A DNA stretch of 64,000 nucleotides from Epithemia pelagica (lineage: Eukaryota > Bacillariophyta > Bacillariophyceae > Surirellales > Surirellaceae), in the NCBI GenBank assembly GCA_946965045.2, contig OX337231.1:3038001-3102000 (forward strand). Reading direction: 5' to 3'. Positions within the stretch are counted from its first letter, which is position 1. Each line of letters opens with the position of its first letter. This document shows positions 21,832-32,300 of the stretch, in pieces. The notes under the pieces are model-generated. The model saw nothing but the letters and a program-made list of their open reading frames with translations, had not been told where the DNA came from and searched no databases. Made by a program: the position numbers and the translations under genes.

Positions 21832-24800
21832 CTCCCCACAATTCGTCGAATGAGGATTGTCAATTCCCTCATCACTTTCCTGGATTTTTCCTCTCCAGAA
21901 TAACAAAGATCGGAGCATGGGCCAAACTGCGGCGAATTCCCAATGTTTACTGAGGATATCAGCTGGGTTTGTCTTTCCATCTTTCCAGTAGAATGCGACG
22001 TACTTTGCAGCGATAGCTTCACGGACTCGGTGATAGGATAGGAGATGGTGCCTCTTGGAGATGATTGAGTGTGGTGCGGAGCTATTGATAACGACAGAGC
22101 GGTTATCTCCAAACATGTAACTCTTCTCTCGTAGAGGGACTCCCAAGTATCGGAGTGTAAGGCGTAGCTCCGTGATCTGATCAACTGCAGTCCTTGCGGC
22201 AACAAATTCAGATCCATACGTGGCTGTCTCCACTGTGGCTTGTCGCTTACTGTACCAGTCCACGGGTGTACCGTTTACAAAATGCAGGATGGCTGTAACT
22301 GCTTTCCCAGTAACCATATCATGCATGAGATTTGCGTCGACATAATGTATAGTTGTCACAAAACGCCCAAGTGGGGTTGGACAATCCTCAGGGATACGTT
22401 CCTTGGCGTCCATGTATACGGTACGAATCCAATCGTATTCTTGGATAGGTAAAGCTGATAAATCTGGCTCCCCAGTGCGGAATCTGATAGACCCATCAGG
22501 AAATGACATGAGGTATCCATAGATGCGCTTAGCTCGCTTCAAATGACCAATCCTTGGAGCAGCTCTGAACCTTGATAGAGTCATGGTAGCAGGGAAGACA
22601 TCAAAACGGCCAATGGTAATTAGCCATTGCAGTTGTCCAATAAGAGTCTGGAAATGCTGGGTCCCTTCTTCATCTAAGAGCTCAGAGTCATCGAGTTCAG
22701 GATGATCGTTAGCAATGACTGGCGGCTTTGCTTTCTTGGGTTTCTCATTGAACAATCGTTCATAGGTATCCATCATCTTCTCGATGTACCTTCGTGGGTC
22801 AGACACAAGTGTACCGTCTGGATCTTTGGTATAACGACACCCCAAATGATACTCGATAGGTCCGACTCCTTTGAGTTTGAAGTTGTATTTTTCTGTAAAG
22901 ATCTTGCAGACAGCTTCAGGGTCCATGGCAACGATAGCTAAGTCATCAACATATACAGCGATGTATTCATAACAGTCTTCTCCAGGAGCCTTCTTCATCC
23001 AAATATCAGGGTCAGCCTTGCTTGGAGAAAATCCCATATCAATGAGAACATCAAACAGTTTGTCATGCCAGCGAGCACCTGAGGATTTGAGACCATATAA
23101 TGCCTTGTAGATGATCAAGATATGTCCTTCTAACTCCTTGAACTCTGGTCCTGCAATGATGAAAATCTTCTCTCCTGTCAATGCTTCTAGGTATGCGTTC
23201 CCAATATCTGCTCCCCATATTTCCATGTCGTTCATGGTTCCAAGAAATATGGCAATGCGAAGGTTGCGAATGGAGACAACCCCTGAATAGATGGTCTCAA
23301 CGGGTTCCTTGGTGAGATGTCCATCTGCGACAAGTCGTGCCTTGTGCCTTCCGTCATGCTTGACATCAAAGACCAGATGTACTCTTATCTTATGATATCC
23401 TTCTGGTGCATTGGCCAATTTCCCATTAATGAACTTGGCTTTTCCATGGTCCTTGAAAGTGTTATACGATTGGATCTGTGAGAGTTCCAATTCTGTTGCG
23501 TCTTGCCATTTCGTGTTCCCAAATTGCTTGTCTAGTTCCACTGCTTCTTCATAGGTGCGAGGTACTTGGAAACCAAACTTGTACTTGATAGAGCGACGAA
23601 CTTGTTTGATCCTGGATTGTTTAGCTGCTCGAATGAGTCTTTTGCTTGTCTTGACGTATCGCTTGAGATGTTTCCATCCAGGTAGGTCCAGCAAACCATT
23701 TTTCTTGGCATAGATGGCGACTGTGATGGGGTCATCATTTGCAATAAGAGATAGAGGTTCGTATGTCGTCTCCCCAGTCTCCCAATCAACAAGGACATTA
23801 TATTTACTCCCTTTATAGTCTGGGTCGCTTGAGTTCAAAGGTCCTTGGTGTGCAATAACGTCTCTGAATCGGAAGAGACTATCCCCTGTCGTTTGGGCTT
23901 GATTATCCCTTTCAATGTATTCCATGAGCTGGTTGTAGGAGATCATCTCATCAACATTGGAGTTAGACTTGCGAAAGATATATTTGAGTCGATCTTCTTG
24001 TTTGGTTGCATCTTGTTCCAGGTCGACAACTCGTTTGATTACTCGTGCTCGGTGGCGCTCCCCATTCTCTTCAGTGTCACAAAGGAATGTGCGTCCAACT
24101 AAATCGTCGTAGTCAATTGTTGGCATAGGTGTGGATGGGTCTTCACTTCTGCTGCGAATAAAGACAGTGTCACCTTGCTTGTCAGTGGGTTTATGCGGCG
24201 ACTCCTCCCCTGAAGAGATATCCACACGAAGGTTGGGGGTAGTGGAGGCAACGCGACGGAGAGCGGAACGGTAGATGATGACGTTGTCGGCAGTGAGGAT
24301 CTTCCAAGTAAAGGCATCACCAACATTGTGGGCAAAACCAACCCAGTGGCCAATCTTCTCGTCGGGAGACGAAGGGTAAGAACCGGAGGTAGGTTCAGAA
24401 GGGTCGACACGATAGTAGACCTCATCCCAGAAAGGAAAGAAAAGGAGATGGGTAATGTCGGGTGGGGTACCGGTAAGAGCCTCAAGAGGGGTGCGGCCAG
24501 AGTGGGTGGGAGAGGAAGTGTGATTGAGGAGGTCACACACATATTCTAAACAAAGTAACCATGCAGAAGCAGGGCAACCAGATGCATTCATGATAGCATT
24601 GGTCATACGCTTAACGGTCTGATAGCGGTTCTCAGCTTTGTTCTGGTGTTGATGATAGGGCTCGGAACGGTATTCACCAATCAGAAGGGTGCGAAGAATA
24701 TCCTTGACCTTGTGGGAAATGAGTGACGAACCACCATCACTGATCAAAGTCTCCATGACACCACGTGTACGAATGTTATCCTGGAGGGTATTGACGAATT

Positions 24801-27507
24801 GCTTGGTAGACTTGATACCATAAATGTCAGTAACCAAAGTATCACGACCAACAAAAATCTGAGCAATCTTGCCACCATGGTTAACAGCCGGGGTGTCGGA
24901 GAAGATGGAGTCAGTGGCAACGGGTTCATGCCGTCGTGGGAGGTTAAGGATAGGATTCCGGGCCTTAAAGTGTTTCTTCAAGGTATCCTGGTCAAAGGAA
25001 ATGTGTCCATGACGAGTTGTATGCTTGAACGTATCGGCGATTACGTCTTCCGATTGCCACCCAAAGAAAGGGCGAAATTTCTTCCAGTCGTATTGTTCCT
25101 TGTAGAGTTTGTGGACAGACGCATGAAGTGTGGGGTCGTTGCCATCTTGATCAGCATAGATGGAAAAGAAGGAAGGTGTATCGGGGCCATGATCATATGG
25201 GAGATCAAGGAGGAGATTCAAAATGCATACAACGCGATCGGTATACTCCCCATATTGGTCATAGGGGTACGTTTCCATACTACCATCAGTCTCCACAGAT
25301 GTCCAGTTCGGTGCAGGGTCTTGATGGGGGTCTGGATGGGTATGGTCAAGTACAGAAGGATCCCAGATATGGGGTGAAGTGAACACAATATGCGGATATT
25401 TATCCATATCGTCATCAGAAGGGATTCCCAGAGATTGAATGTATGCAAGGCCATCCTTGATTCGTAAGGGCAATGCGCGTCCATCAAGGGTAGTAATGCG
25501 TTGTTTGCCATCAACCTTGACGGATCGTTCGTCGACAGATAGGCCGAAATGTTCAAATTGCGCTGGGGCATGGATAGATAAACCCTTTCCATAGTGGGCA
25601 TACTCATTGAAGATACCAATAATGGGTCCATCACTTGTATCAAACTTGGCAGCACAGGTAACAACTGGAAGGCCAGTCAATTCATGATTGTCAATACCTA
25701 CGATGGTAATATGACGTCCGGTTTTGGCAAGGATACGCATGTCAGATCCTGCAAGGCCTCCATTGGCACCTCGATCGATGAGTTGATTACCAGAAAAGGT
25801 GGATTTGCGGGAGAATAGATATCGTGACATATGAACCTTTTGCTTGTGATCAGCAGAAGACTTGAACTTGACTTTAGGACTTGACTTTGTCGTAGAAGTT
25901 GACAAGATGTTGCTGAGGTCAGATGCTGGATGATTGATATCTGTCGATGCAATAGCCTGGTGTACGAACTGGGTAACCGGATCAGAGGATGTATCGAATG
26001 GATCTTGTTCTGGTGCATCTTGATGGGTATCACCAATGTTGTTGGCATCAGGATCAGGGTCCGGTTCAGGATCAATGTCAAGAGAATGTGTTTGGACCTT
26101 GCGTGGAGTTGTCGGGGAATCTTGGACGGATTTATTGAAGTCGACAATGATTTGCCGATCCTCTTCAGAGAGTTTAAACCATACATCTCTTGGAAGGCTG
26201 ATTTTCGACGAAGTTGGGGACTTTTCGGATTGGATATTTGTGTTGTTGATCTGGTAGTCAGGGGGCTCCACTGGTTCAAAAGGTTCATCCAACTGAAATT
26301 CATGTTGCTCTACGTGACGACGGCGGTTAGACGCAGAAGTTCGGGTAGCTTGGTCATGGTCAAAAGCAGCATCAAGAAGCAGGCGGAAATATGATTGATA
26401 ACAGAGGGATTTGGCTCCAGATTTCGTGTTGACAACGTTATCCAAGATCTTGACTCGTCTTAAATCAGGTACCTTTTCAACAGCTTGCATAAGGAAGGTC
26501 ATCCTTGTATGGTCATGGATACGATCCGACAGTGGTACAAGGTTATCCAGAAGTCGTAGCTCTTCTTGAAAATGTAGGAGAAACTGACGAGTTGTACCAC
26601 GCCAAGAGTCATCCAGTCGAAGATTCGAAATGTAGCTTGTTAGGCGTAACACTTCTCGCTTAGCTAGATCAGATTCAGTGTGTAGAACATGGAGTTTCTT
26701 CAAGACGGCTCTTGCATCTTCATCATGTTCATGTTCTCGAACATATGCTCTTCCTTGGTCGGTTTGGATAATACGTACAAGTACAGAATAGACAAAGACT
26801 TGTTGTTCTCGGAAAAGTAACTCTGCGCATTCGTCATCCTTGGGTACCTTGTAATCGAAATCAAGAACATTCGACAATCCTTGTGCTTTCGCAGTTGATT
26901 TGAATACACGCCAAAACGAATCAAAGTACCGTTCGTCTTTGAATGATTCAAATGCTGTTGCATCTCTTTTGGTTCCTTTCTTGAAAGCAGAGAGATCTAA
27001 CATGGATTGAGATGTTGTAGAGGATGTAGTGGGAGATCGGGATGATACGGAGTGTGCAGGTGATTTCAGAGGAGAAACTGGGTCTTGGTTCATACCAGAC
27101 TTGGTAAAGTCGGTGTTGATCCTCCAATCGTCATATTGGTCCCTCGTGAGGTTCATCCATGTAGCACGGGGTAGTTTTCCATGTTGGAGTTGCCGTTGTT
27201 GTAGTAACCAATATGCCATTAGTTTGAGTTGTAATCTTGTACTTGTCTGTAGGTCGTTGACTTGTTTTCCAACCTTGTATTGCATGAGATCCTTGAGTGT
27301 CTCCTCGGGATCAGTTGCAACATGGTCGAGGACATGAAGGATATGTTCAAAACCATGATGTCGCATCCACTTTTGAAGTGATTGGGCTCGTTCATCATTA
27401 CAACCAAAGATGCCTTTAGTTATATGGTCGAAGAGATCTTGGTCGGTTATATGACTTGACTTGTCCTCAGGAGGAGTAAACGGTGTCTTGGGAGGTGTCG
27501 CTTCCAT
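21826..27507 (-). CDS. Copia gag-pol polyprotein
   Basis: 1,893 residues in one frame. The first 550 residues are gag-like, helical, with no CCHC zinc knuckle that I can find. The aspartic protease follows at about 600-620 (DRGANGGLAG). Integrase follows with catalytic acids in VATDSIF, LISDGGSSL and NKAENRYQ. The RT has KARLVADGH, WGADIGNAYLEA, IYKALYGLKSSGARWHDKL and YIAVYVDDL. RNase H has YVDANLMHD, ETATYGSEFVAAR and NPADILSKHW. The last two codons and the stop (tgt tag) lie in the first bases of the 3' LTR. The start ATG is at 27505-27507. All enzyme motifs look intact, so activity is plausible. Confidence 0.93.
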   Translation of the reverse strand: MEATPPKTPFTPPEDKSSHITDQDLFDHITKGIFGCNDERAQSLQKWMRHHGFEHILHVLDHVATDPEETLKDLMQYKVGKQVNDLQTSTRLQLKLMAYWLLQQRQLQHGKLPRATWMNLTRDQYDDWRINTDFTKSGMNQDPVSPLKSPAHSVSSRSPTTSSTTSQSMLDLSAFKKGTKRDATAFESFKDERYFDSFWRVFKSTAKAQGLSNVLDFDYKVPKDDECAELLFREQQVFVYSVLVRIIQTDQGRAYVREHEHDEDARAVLKKLHVLHTESDLAKREVLRLTSYISNLRLDDSWRGTTRQFLLHFQEELRLLDNLVPLSDRIHDHTRMTFLMQAVEKVPDLRRVKILDNVVNTKSGAKSLCYQSYFRLLLDAAFDHDQATRTSASNRRRHVEQHEFQLDEPFEPVEPPDYQINNTNIQSEKSPTSSKISLPRDVWFKLSEEDRQIIVDFNKSVQDSPTTPRKVQTHSLDIDPEPDPDPDANNIGDTHQDAPEQDPFDTSSDPVTQFVHQAIASTDINHPASDLSNILSTSTTKSSPKVKFKSSADHKQKVHMSRYLFSRKSTFSGNQLIDRGANGGLAGSDMRILAKTGRHITIVGIDNHELTGLPVVTCAAKFDTSDGPIIGIFNEYAHYGKGLSIHAPAQFEHFGLSVDERSVKVDGKQRITTLDGRALPLRIKDGLAYIQSLGIPSDDDMDKYPHIVFTSPHIWDPSVLDHTHPDPHQDPAPNWTSVETDGSMETYPYDQYGEYTDRVVCILNLLLDLPYDHGPDTPSFFSIYADQDGNDPTLHASVHKLYKEQYDWKKFRPFFGWQSEDVIADTFKHTTRHGHISFDQDTLKKHFKARNPILNLPRRHEPVATDSIFSDTPAVNHGGKIAQIFVGRDTLVTDIYGIKSTKQFVNTLQDNIRTRGVMETLISDGGSSLISHKVKDILRTLLIGEYRSEPYHQHQNKAENRYQTVKRMTNAIMNASGCPASAWLLCLEYVCDLLNHTSSPTHSGRTPLEALTGTPPDITHLLFFPFWDEVYYRVDPSEPTSGSYPSSPDEKIGHWVGFAHNVGDAFTWKILTADNVIIYRSALRRVASTTPNLRVDISSGEESPHKPTDKQGDTVFIRSRSEDPSTPMPTIDYDDLVGRTFLCDTEENGERHRARVIKRVVDLEQDATKQEDRLKYIFRKSNSNVDEMISYNQLMEYIERDNQAQTTGDSLFRFRDVIAHQGPLNSSDPDYKGSKYNVLVDWETGETTYEPLSLIANDDPITVAIYAKKNGLLDLPGWKHLKRYVKTSKRLIRAAKQSRIKQVRRSIKYKFGFQVPRTYEEAVELDKQFGNTKWQDATELELSQIQSYNTFKDHGKAKFINGKLANAPEGYHKIRVHLVFDVKHDGRHKARLVADGHLTKEPVETIYSGVVSIRNLRIAIFLGTMNDMEIWGADIGNAYLEALTGEKIFIIAGPEFKELEGHILIIYKALYGLKSSGARWHDKLFDVLIDMGFSPSKADPDIWMKKAPGEDCYEYIAVYVDDLAIVAMDPEAVCKIFTEKYNFKLKGVGPIEYHLGCRYTKDPDGTLVSDPRRYIEKMMDTYERLFNEKPKKAKPPVIANDHPELDDSELLDEEGTQHFQTLIGQLQWLITIGRFDVFPATMTLSRFRAAPRIGHLKRAKRIYGYLMSFPDGSIRFRTGEPDLSALPIQEYDWIRTVYMDAKERIPEDCPTPLGRFVTTIHYVDANLMHDMVTGKAVTAILHFVNGTPVDWYSKRQATVETATYGSEFVAARTAVDQITELRLTLRYLGVPLREKSYMFGDNRSVVINSSAPHSIISKRHHLLSYHRVREAIAAKYVAFYWKDGKTNPADILSKHWEFAAVWPMLRSLLFWRGKIQESDEGIDNPHSTNCGEC
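21832..21841 (-). other. Copia polypurine tract
   Basis: On the element strand ttgtggggag abuts the 3' LTR, the expected plus-strand primer position. It is also coding (Cys-Gly-Glu of the polyprotein). Confidence 0.7.
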
Positions 27508-27821
27508 GATGTTATTTGGTTGGTTCGATGTTTATTTAATGTGCGGTGTGATGTGGTTTATTTAATGTGTGATGTGATGTGAACCCGGATGTACCACGTG
27601 TGCCACGTATGTACCACGTATGTGATACCCGGATGTGTGTTGTGATGTGCGACTCCTGGAAATTTCCGTTGATTCCGACAAAATTTCGCCGAGTTTCAAC
27701 AAATTTTCGCCGAATTTTCGCGATTTGACGGGAATGTGTGGCGTGTTGTGCGACCAAGGGTACCCGGATGTGCGGAACTCGGTCTTGTGTCTGGTTTGGT
27801 GTAGAAACTACGTAAAATTAC
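27508..27821 (-). other. Spacer between extra ORF and gag-pol of copia
   Basis: 314 bp with short direct repeats: gtttatttaatgtg twice, cccggatgt three times, ccacgtatgtacc-like units, and aatttcgccgag-like units. It could be a leader for the gag-pol RNA; I see no ORF. Confidence 0.45.
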
Positions 27822-28577
27822 TTATTCTTGGTCACTTTCGGCTCGGTACTGAAGACGAGATGCGGAATCGGTCACTGTAGTGGCTAGTTCTTCAACGTCG
27901 TCGTCTTCCAACAAGTGGTTCACGTGTTGAGTGAAGAGAGGGTAGATAGTCGCACGGAAATCCTGGCAGAGATGGATCTCGTGAACAAAGGAGACGTACT
28001 CGTCGAGACGAGTAGTCGGGGTAGGTAGCGGATTCGTCGTCGAGTTGACGATCCAGATGGTGTGGAAGTAGTTGGTTGGACGTTCAAAGGAGATGAATCG
28101 AATACGGATGGGTTCCACAGGGTTGCCCAACAGGGCTTGGACAATGAAACGGCGTCTCGAGCACTGGTTCAAGAGGTCGAGAAGTCGTTGGATGTCCTCA
28201 AGGTCAGTCACGGGTTGGACGGACTGGAAATCGATCTCGCGTTCGGTTGTGGAACGGATCACGTCGGGGTCGGTAGTCGACTCAGTCGGCTCGCGGAAGT
28301 GTCGGATATGCGCAGTAAGAAGACGGCTCGTACGTCGGGTGCGAGTAGGGTTCAAACGGCGAGGCGGAGTCGAAGGTTGAGTCAGGATCGAAGGAGGCTG
28401 GACCACTTGGTCCGGGGTCTGGAAGGGATTCGGAGCACTGGCCTGAGTCGGGGTCTGTTTCGGAGTTTCAACCAAGGGCTCGCCCGGATGGGCCACGGGT
28501 GGATGGAGTTCCTCCCCGCTTTGTTGGAAGGAATGAAAGATGTGTCGAATAGAGAGGTTGGAATCGTCGTGAGACAT
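27822..28577 (-). CDS. Extra ORF of copia, upstream of gag-pol
   Basis: 251 residues from ATG 28577, on the element strand and starting about 39 bp inside the 5' LTR. The N-terminal half is Pro/Thr/Gln-rich (PNPFQTPDQVVQPP, Arg/Thr-rich patch); the C-terminal half looks folded (QRLLDLLNQCSRRRFIVQALLG, RIRFISFERPTNYFHTIW, LDEYVSFVHEIHLCQDFRATIYPLFTQH). I do not recognise a family. It lacks a signal peptide or TM, so it is not env-like. A copia element normally has one ORF, so this may be element-specific or captured. The open frame extends to 28637, into the LTR, without a further ATG. Confidence 0.65.
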   Translation of the reverse strand: MSHDDSNLSIRHIFHSFQQSGEELHPPVAHPGEPLVETPKQTPTQASAPNPFQTPDQVVQPPSILTQPSTPPRRLNPTRTRRTSRLLTAHIRHFREPTESTTDPDVIRSTTEREIDFQSVQPVTDLEDIQRLLDLLNQCSRRRFIVQALLGNPVEPIRIRFISFERPTNYFHTIWIVNSTTNPLPTPTTRLDEYVSFVHEIHLCQDFRATIYPLFTQHVNHLLEDDDVEELATTVTDSASRLQYRAESDQE

Positions 28578-28598
28578 CGAAAGCTTCTCGGAAATAAA

Positions 28599-28615
28599 CG
28601 ATGAGACTGTTAATC
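28599..28615 (-). other. Copia primer-binding site, half-tRNA type (tentative)
   Basis: The bases next to the 5' LTR read, on the + strand, cgatgagactgttaatc. This looks like the D-stem to anticodon-loop part of a tRNA with anticodon GTT (Asn), with loop ctgttaa. The element strand is the complement. Copia of Drosophila is known to prime with an internally cut initiator tRNA; an Asn half-tRNA here is inference. Confidence 0.4.
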
Positions 28616-29373
28616 TGATAAACTTCTCTCGATTCAACAGGGGTTAGACGGATAGGTAGGATAGGTAAAAGGCTCGCTGAGCCGACAATCGAATCACCAA
28701 CCGATACAACAATCCTCCACGGGTCAGAGAAGAGTTGCAAGTCGAAGTCCGCCGTGGGTGGGGGCAGTCGGTCCACTGATAAGAGGTAAGTCTTAAGATG
28801 AGTGTTAAAATGGTGATATTAATGATTGTGAGACGATTACTAACTAAGGTGGTTGATGGTGCCGAAGTCCTGGCTCTTGCATACGGCCATGGATCTGGTG
28901 TGATAGGTCCTCACTGGTTGGAGTAGACCGGCATTGGTGTATATTGAATGTATAGGGTGATGGATAACATGTATGGGATGCAACAGCTCTTGCTTTGTCG
29001 TGGTATAAGTCTTGTCCTGGGCGCGTTGCTGTTTGCATTCTTGGATTTGTGGGAACAGAGATATGGTCTCGCGTGATCGTGATTCGTGCTTTGATTACAT
29101 AGACCGTTAGGTCGAATCGTGGATGCGCGTACTCGGATAGTAGAGGAGCGCACTTGATAGTTTTGGGCGCGCACGTGTTGGGCCATAGTTAATATCCGAG
29201 CGGTCGCCAATAACGCGTGCACTGCGAGCATGCCGTGGCCAAATTTATAGTTTCGCGAGCATGCCGACATTCTTTTCTCACTTTTAGGAAAATGTCATCG
29301 GATGCCATAAAATACTAGCATCATTCGATGAGTTGTAGGTTTCGCCACCTAGTTTTCGGTGAGAATCCTAACA
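28616..29373 (-). repeat. Copia 5' LTR
   Basis: 758 bp, same ends as the other LTR. On the element strand a TATAAAT occurs about 125-130 bp from the LTR start, a possible U3 TATA box. Confidence 0.92.
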
Positions 29374-29378
29374 GTGAT
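29374..29378. repeat. 5-bp target duplication, right of copia
   Basis: gtgat, matching 21069-21073; the following bases continue the LINE endonuclease frame. Confidence 0.92.
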
Positions 29379-32300
29379 GGATCTGCGCGCTTTCATCCAA
29401 GCACAGGAAGAACAACAATCAGCAGTACTTTTGTTGGGAGATTTCAACGAAGTACTCGATGATTCTGGCAAACGCATGTCAAGTATAGCAACAACGTGCA
29501 GATTAGTCGATCTGATGGAAGAAGCAACTGACACAGAAGATATCGCAACCTATGTCTGTGGACAAGATCGGATCGATTATGCTTTAGCCTCGGAGTCAGT
29601 CGCAGGAGCGCTAAAACAAGGCTGTTATGAGCCGTTCAAATATAGGAATTGTGGCGATCATAGAGCGATCATTCTCGACTTCGATGAGCAACTCTTATTT
29701 GGCAACAACACGCATTCTCTTGCTTCATTACCAGCTCGAGAATTCACAACCAAAGATCCAAAAGCAGTCAGGCAATACATAGCGGCTAAGCATCGATATC
29801 TTGACGATCATAACTACGCCACAAGATTGGAAGCAGCAAAGACAAGATGGTCCCCACAGATTCAAGAAGGCCTCGATGCAGACTTCCAACGTGCCGGATT
29901 TTACGCCGCAAAGTGCTGTACCAAGAAACCAAGAAATGTGATGTACTCCAATGAATTATCACAACTCAGGCGGCATAAGAATATCTTACTCAAAAAGATC
30001 TCCTCAATCAAAGTAAACCGGTCTTTCGAAGCAGGCATAAGTCGTCATATCTTCGAGAACGACGAACTCGTGATCCCAACGACATTGGATGAATGCCAAG
30101 AACTCTGCAAAACGGTGCAAAAGAAAATAAAAGAACTTACTAAATCAGCAGTGGAGAAAAGACAGACAGAACAACAAAAAGAACTTCGCGACGCAGTATT
30201 AGCAGGCAACAAAAAGAAAGCCCGTCGTCTCAAGAATCTGATGGCAGCTGAGCGTACCAAAGCCATGTATGCAAAGATTCGACGCTGTCGTGGAACTGAG
30301 AAATCTGGAATTACTCGCCTAGATGTACCAAGAGATCCTGGCGATACTGATTACAAAAATTGCACCGATTGGATCAGTATCGAAACTCCAAAAGAGATCG
30401 AGGAACGTTTGCTACAACGCAACCAGCGTCACTTCGGCCAGGCCAATGGTACCTTTCCAACTGTCCCTCCATTTTCAGAAAAGATTGATTGGGGCGCCAG
30501 CATCCACACTGCAGACTTAATCCTCGACGGCGAATGGACCCCAGAAGACACCGACGCTGTTTCCCGTGATGTCCTTCAACACATGAAAGCACGAACAAAT
30601 CTTGATTCAATCACAGATACTATAACAATCAACGAATGGACCGAAAAGATACGGTCGTGGCCGGAATCAACTTCTACGTCTCCATCAGGATTCCACCTCA
30701 CTCACAGTAAAGCATTAGTTGCTTCGTTCGACCTAGATGAGGAGAGTGAAGAAATACAACAACTCGAACAACAACGACACGATCTCATCGCCTGGCAGGT
30801 GGAGCTATTGAATTTGGCCATCTCAAACAAGTACTCTATGAAAAGATGGCAACACATAGTCAATCTTATGATTTTGAAGGAGCCGAATAACTTGAAAATT
30901 CATCGGCTAAGAGTCATCCATCTTTACGAACAGGACTACAACCTAATCCTGGCCGTGAAATGGCGACAACTCATCCAAGATTGTACGAATGCAAGACTTC
31001 TTCATCCCCAACAATATGGAGGAGTACCAGGACGAGACGCCATTCTACCCACTATGCTCGAAGAATTCCAATACGAAATTAGTCGAGCCAGCAAGAGACC
31101 GCTAGTTCACCTTGACTATGATGCCACTGCATGCTATGACCGCATAGTCATGTCTTTCGGCAGCCTAGCTTCTCGATCATTTGGGCAGCACAAGTCGATA
31201 GTTTTTATCAATGCACGGACACTCGAAGAAGCACAATACTATCTTAAGACACAACTCGGTGTCTCTGAGAAGTCTTACAAGCATTGTAAACTGTTTCCAA
31301 TTTATGGCTGTGGTCAAGGCGCCGGAAACTCCCCAGCTATATGGTGTGTGATCAGCTCCATACTTTTTGAAGCCTACGAAAAAGACGCTCATGGTGCAAC
31401 ATTTCAATCCCCAGATGGGACTGTCAGTGCAAATGTATTTATGATAGGATTTGTGGATGACACTTCCGGTAGTGTGAATGCTTTCGACCTACCAGCGCCA
31501 CAAGCACCCGAATTTTATGTCCAACGAGCAAACCATGATGCACAACGCTGGAATGACATCCTCCGTGTCTCTGGAGGAGCTCTTCAAGATCAGAAGTGCA
31601 CATATCACTTTCTGTATTACACGTTTACTGTCGAAGGACTCGCCGTCCTGCAGAATGGAGAATTTGGCCCAAGAATCACTGTACAATTCACTCCTACTAC
31701 TCCATCACGACCATTGCAACAACTCTCGGCATTCAACAGCCACAAAACATAAGGGGTACAAAAGTCGCCTGCTTCAACTGATAGAAGTTTGTTTCGTGCT
31801 CTTAGCAAGCGCGACTCCCATCATACCACAACCATGGCCAGGAGCCCATTCACTCGAACGGACGCATGGTCCTACTACCATGCTGTCTATTTACCAAGCA
31901 TTACCTACCCAATGCCATCCTCTAGTCTTTCGAAGGCACGATGCAATACACTTCAAAGACAATTCAAGAAGGTATTATTACCGAAACGCGGGTATAATCG
32001 CACGACTCCCAACTCTGTTGTTTATGGATCTCAAGACTTTGGAGGAATTGGTTTACGACAACTACACATCGAGAGAGGGATAGCTCAAGTTTATACTCTC
32101 TTGTCTTGCTTGCGCTCAGAAGGATTACTATCTGATCTAGCCGTGATCATGATATCTTGGGGCCAATGTTTGGCCGGCACCAGCACATCAATACTTTCCG
32201 ACGTGAAAACTCCTCTACCACATCTCACACCAATGTCATGGCTACCATCTGTCCGCGACTTTCTCTGCGAGCTGGATTGTTGGATCGACTTAGCAAGCCC

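Larger units (their letters stand above)
21074..29373 (-). mobile_element. Ty1/copia LTR retrotransposon (CoDi-like), apparently intact
   Basis: 8,300 bp inserted in the LINE, opposite strand. Two 758-bp LTRs, a primer-binding-like site, an extra ORF, a single long gag-pol ORF without stops, and a polypurine tract are all present. The order protease-integrase-RT-RNase H is that of copia. The protease motif DRGANGGLAGSD is one I associate with the diatom CoDi group. LTRs that look identical and an open 1,893-residue frame suggest recent insertion. Confidence 0.93.

Noticed and set aside
28596-28620. A tRNA gene at the Asn-like anticodon arm
   Set aside because: No acceptor stem or T arm around it; the LTR begins at once. 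Better read as a primer-binding site.
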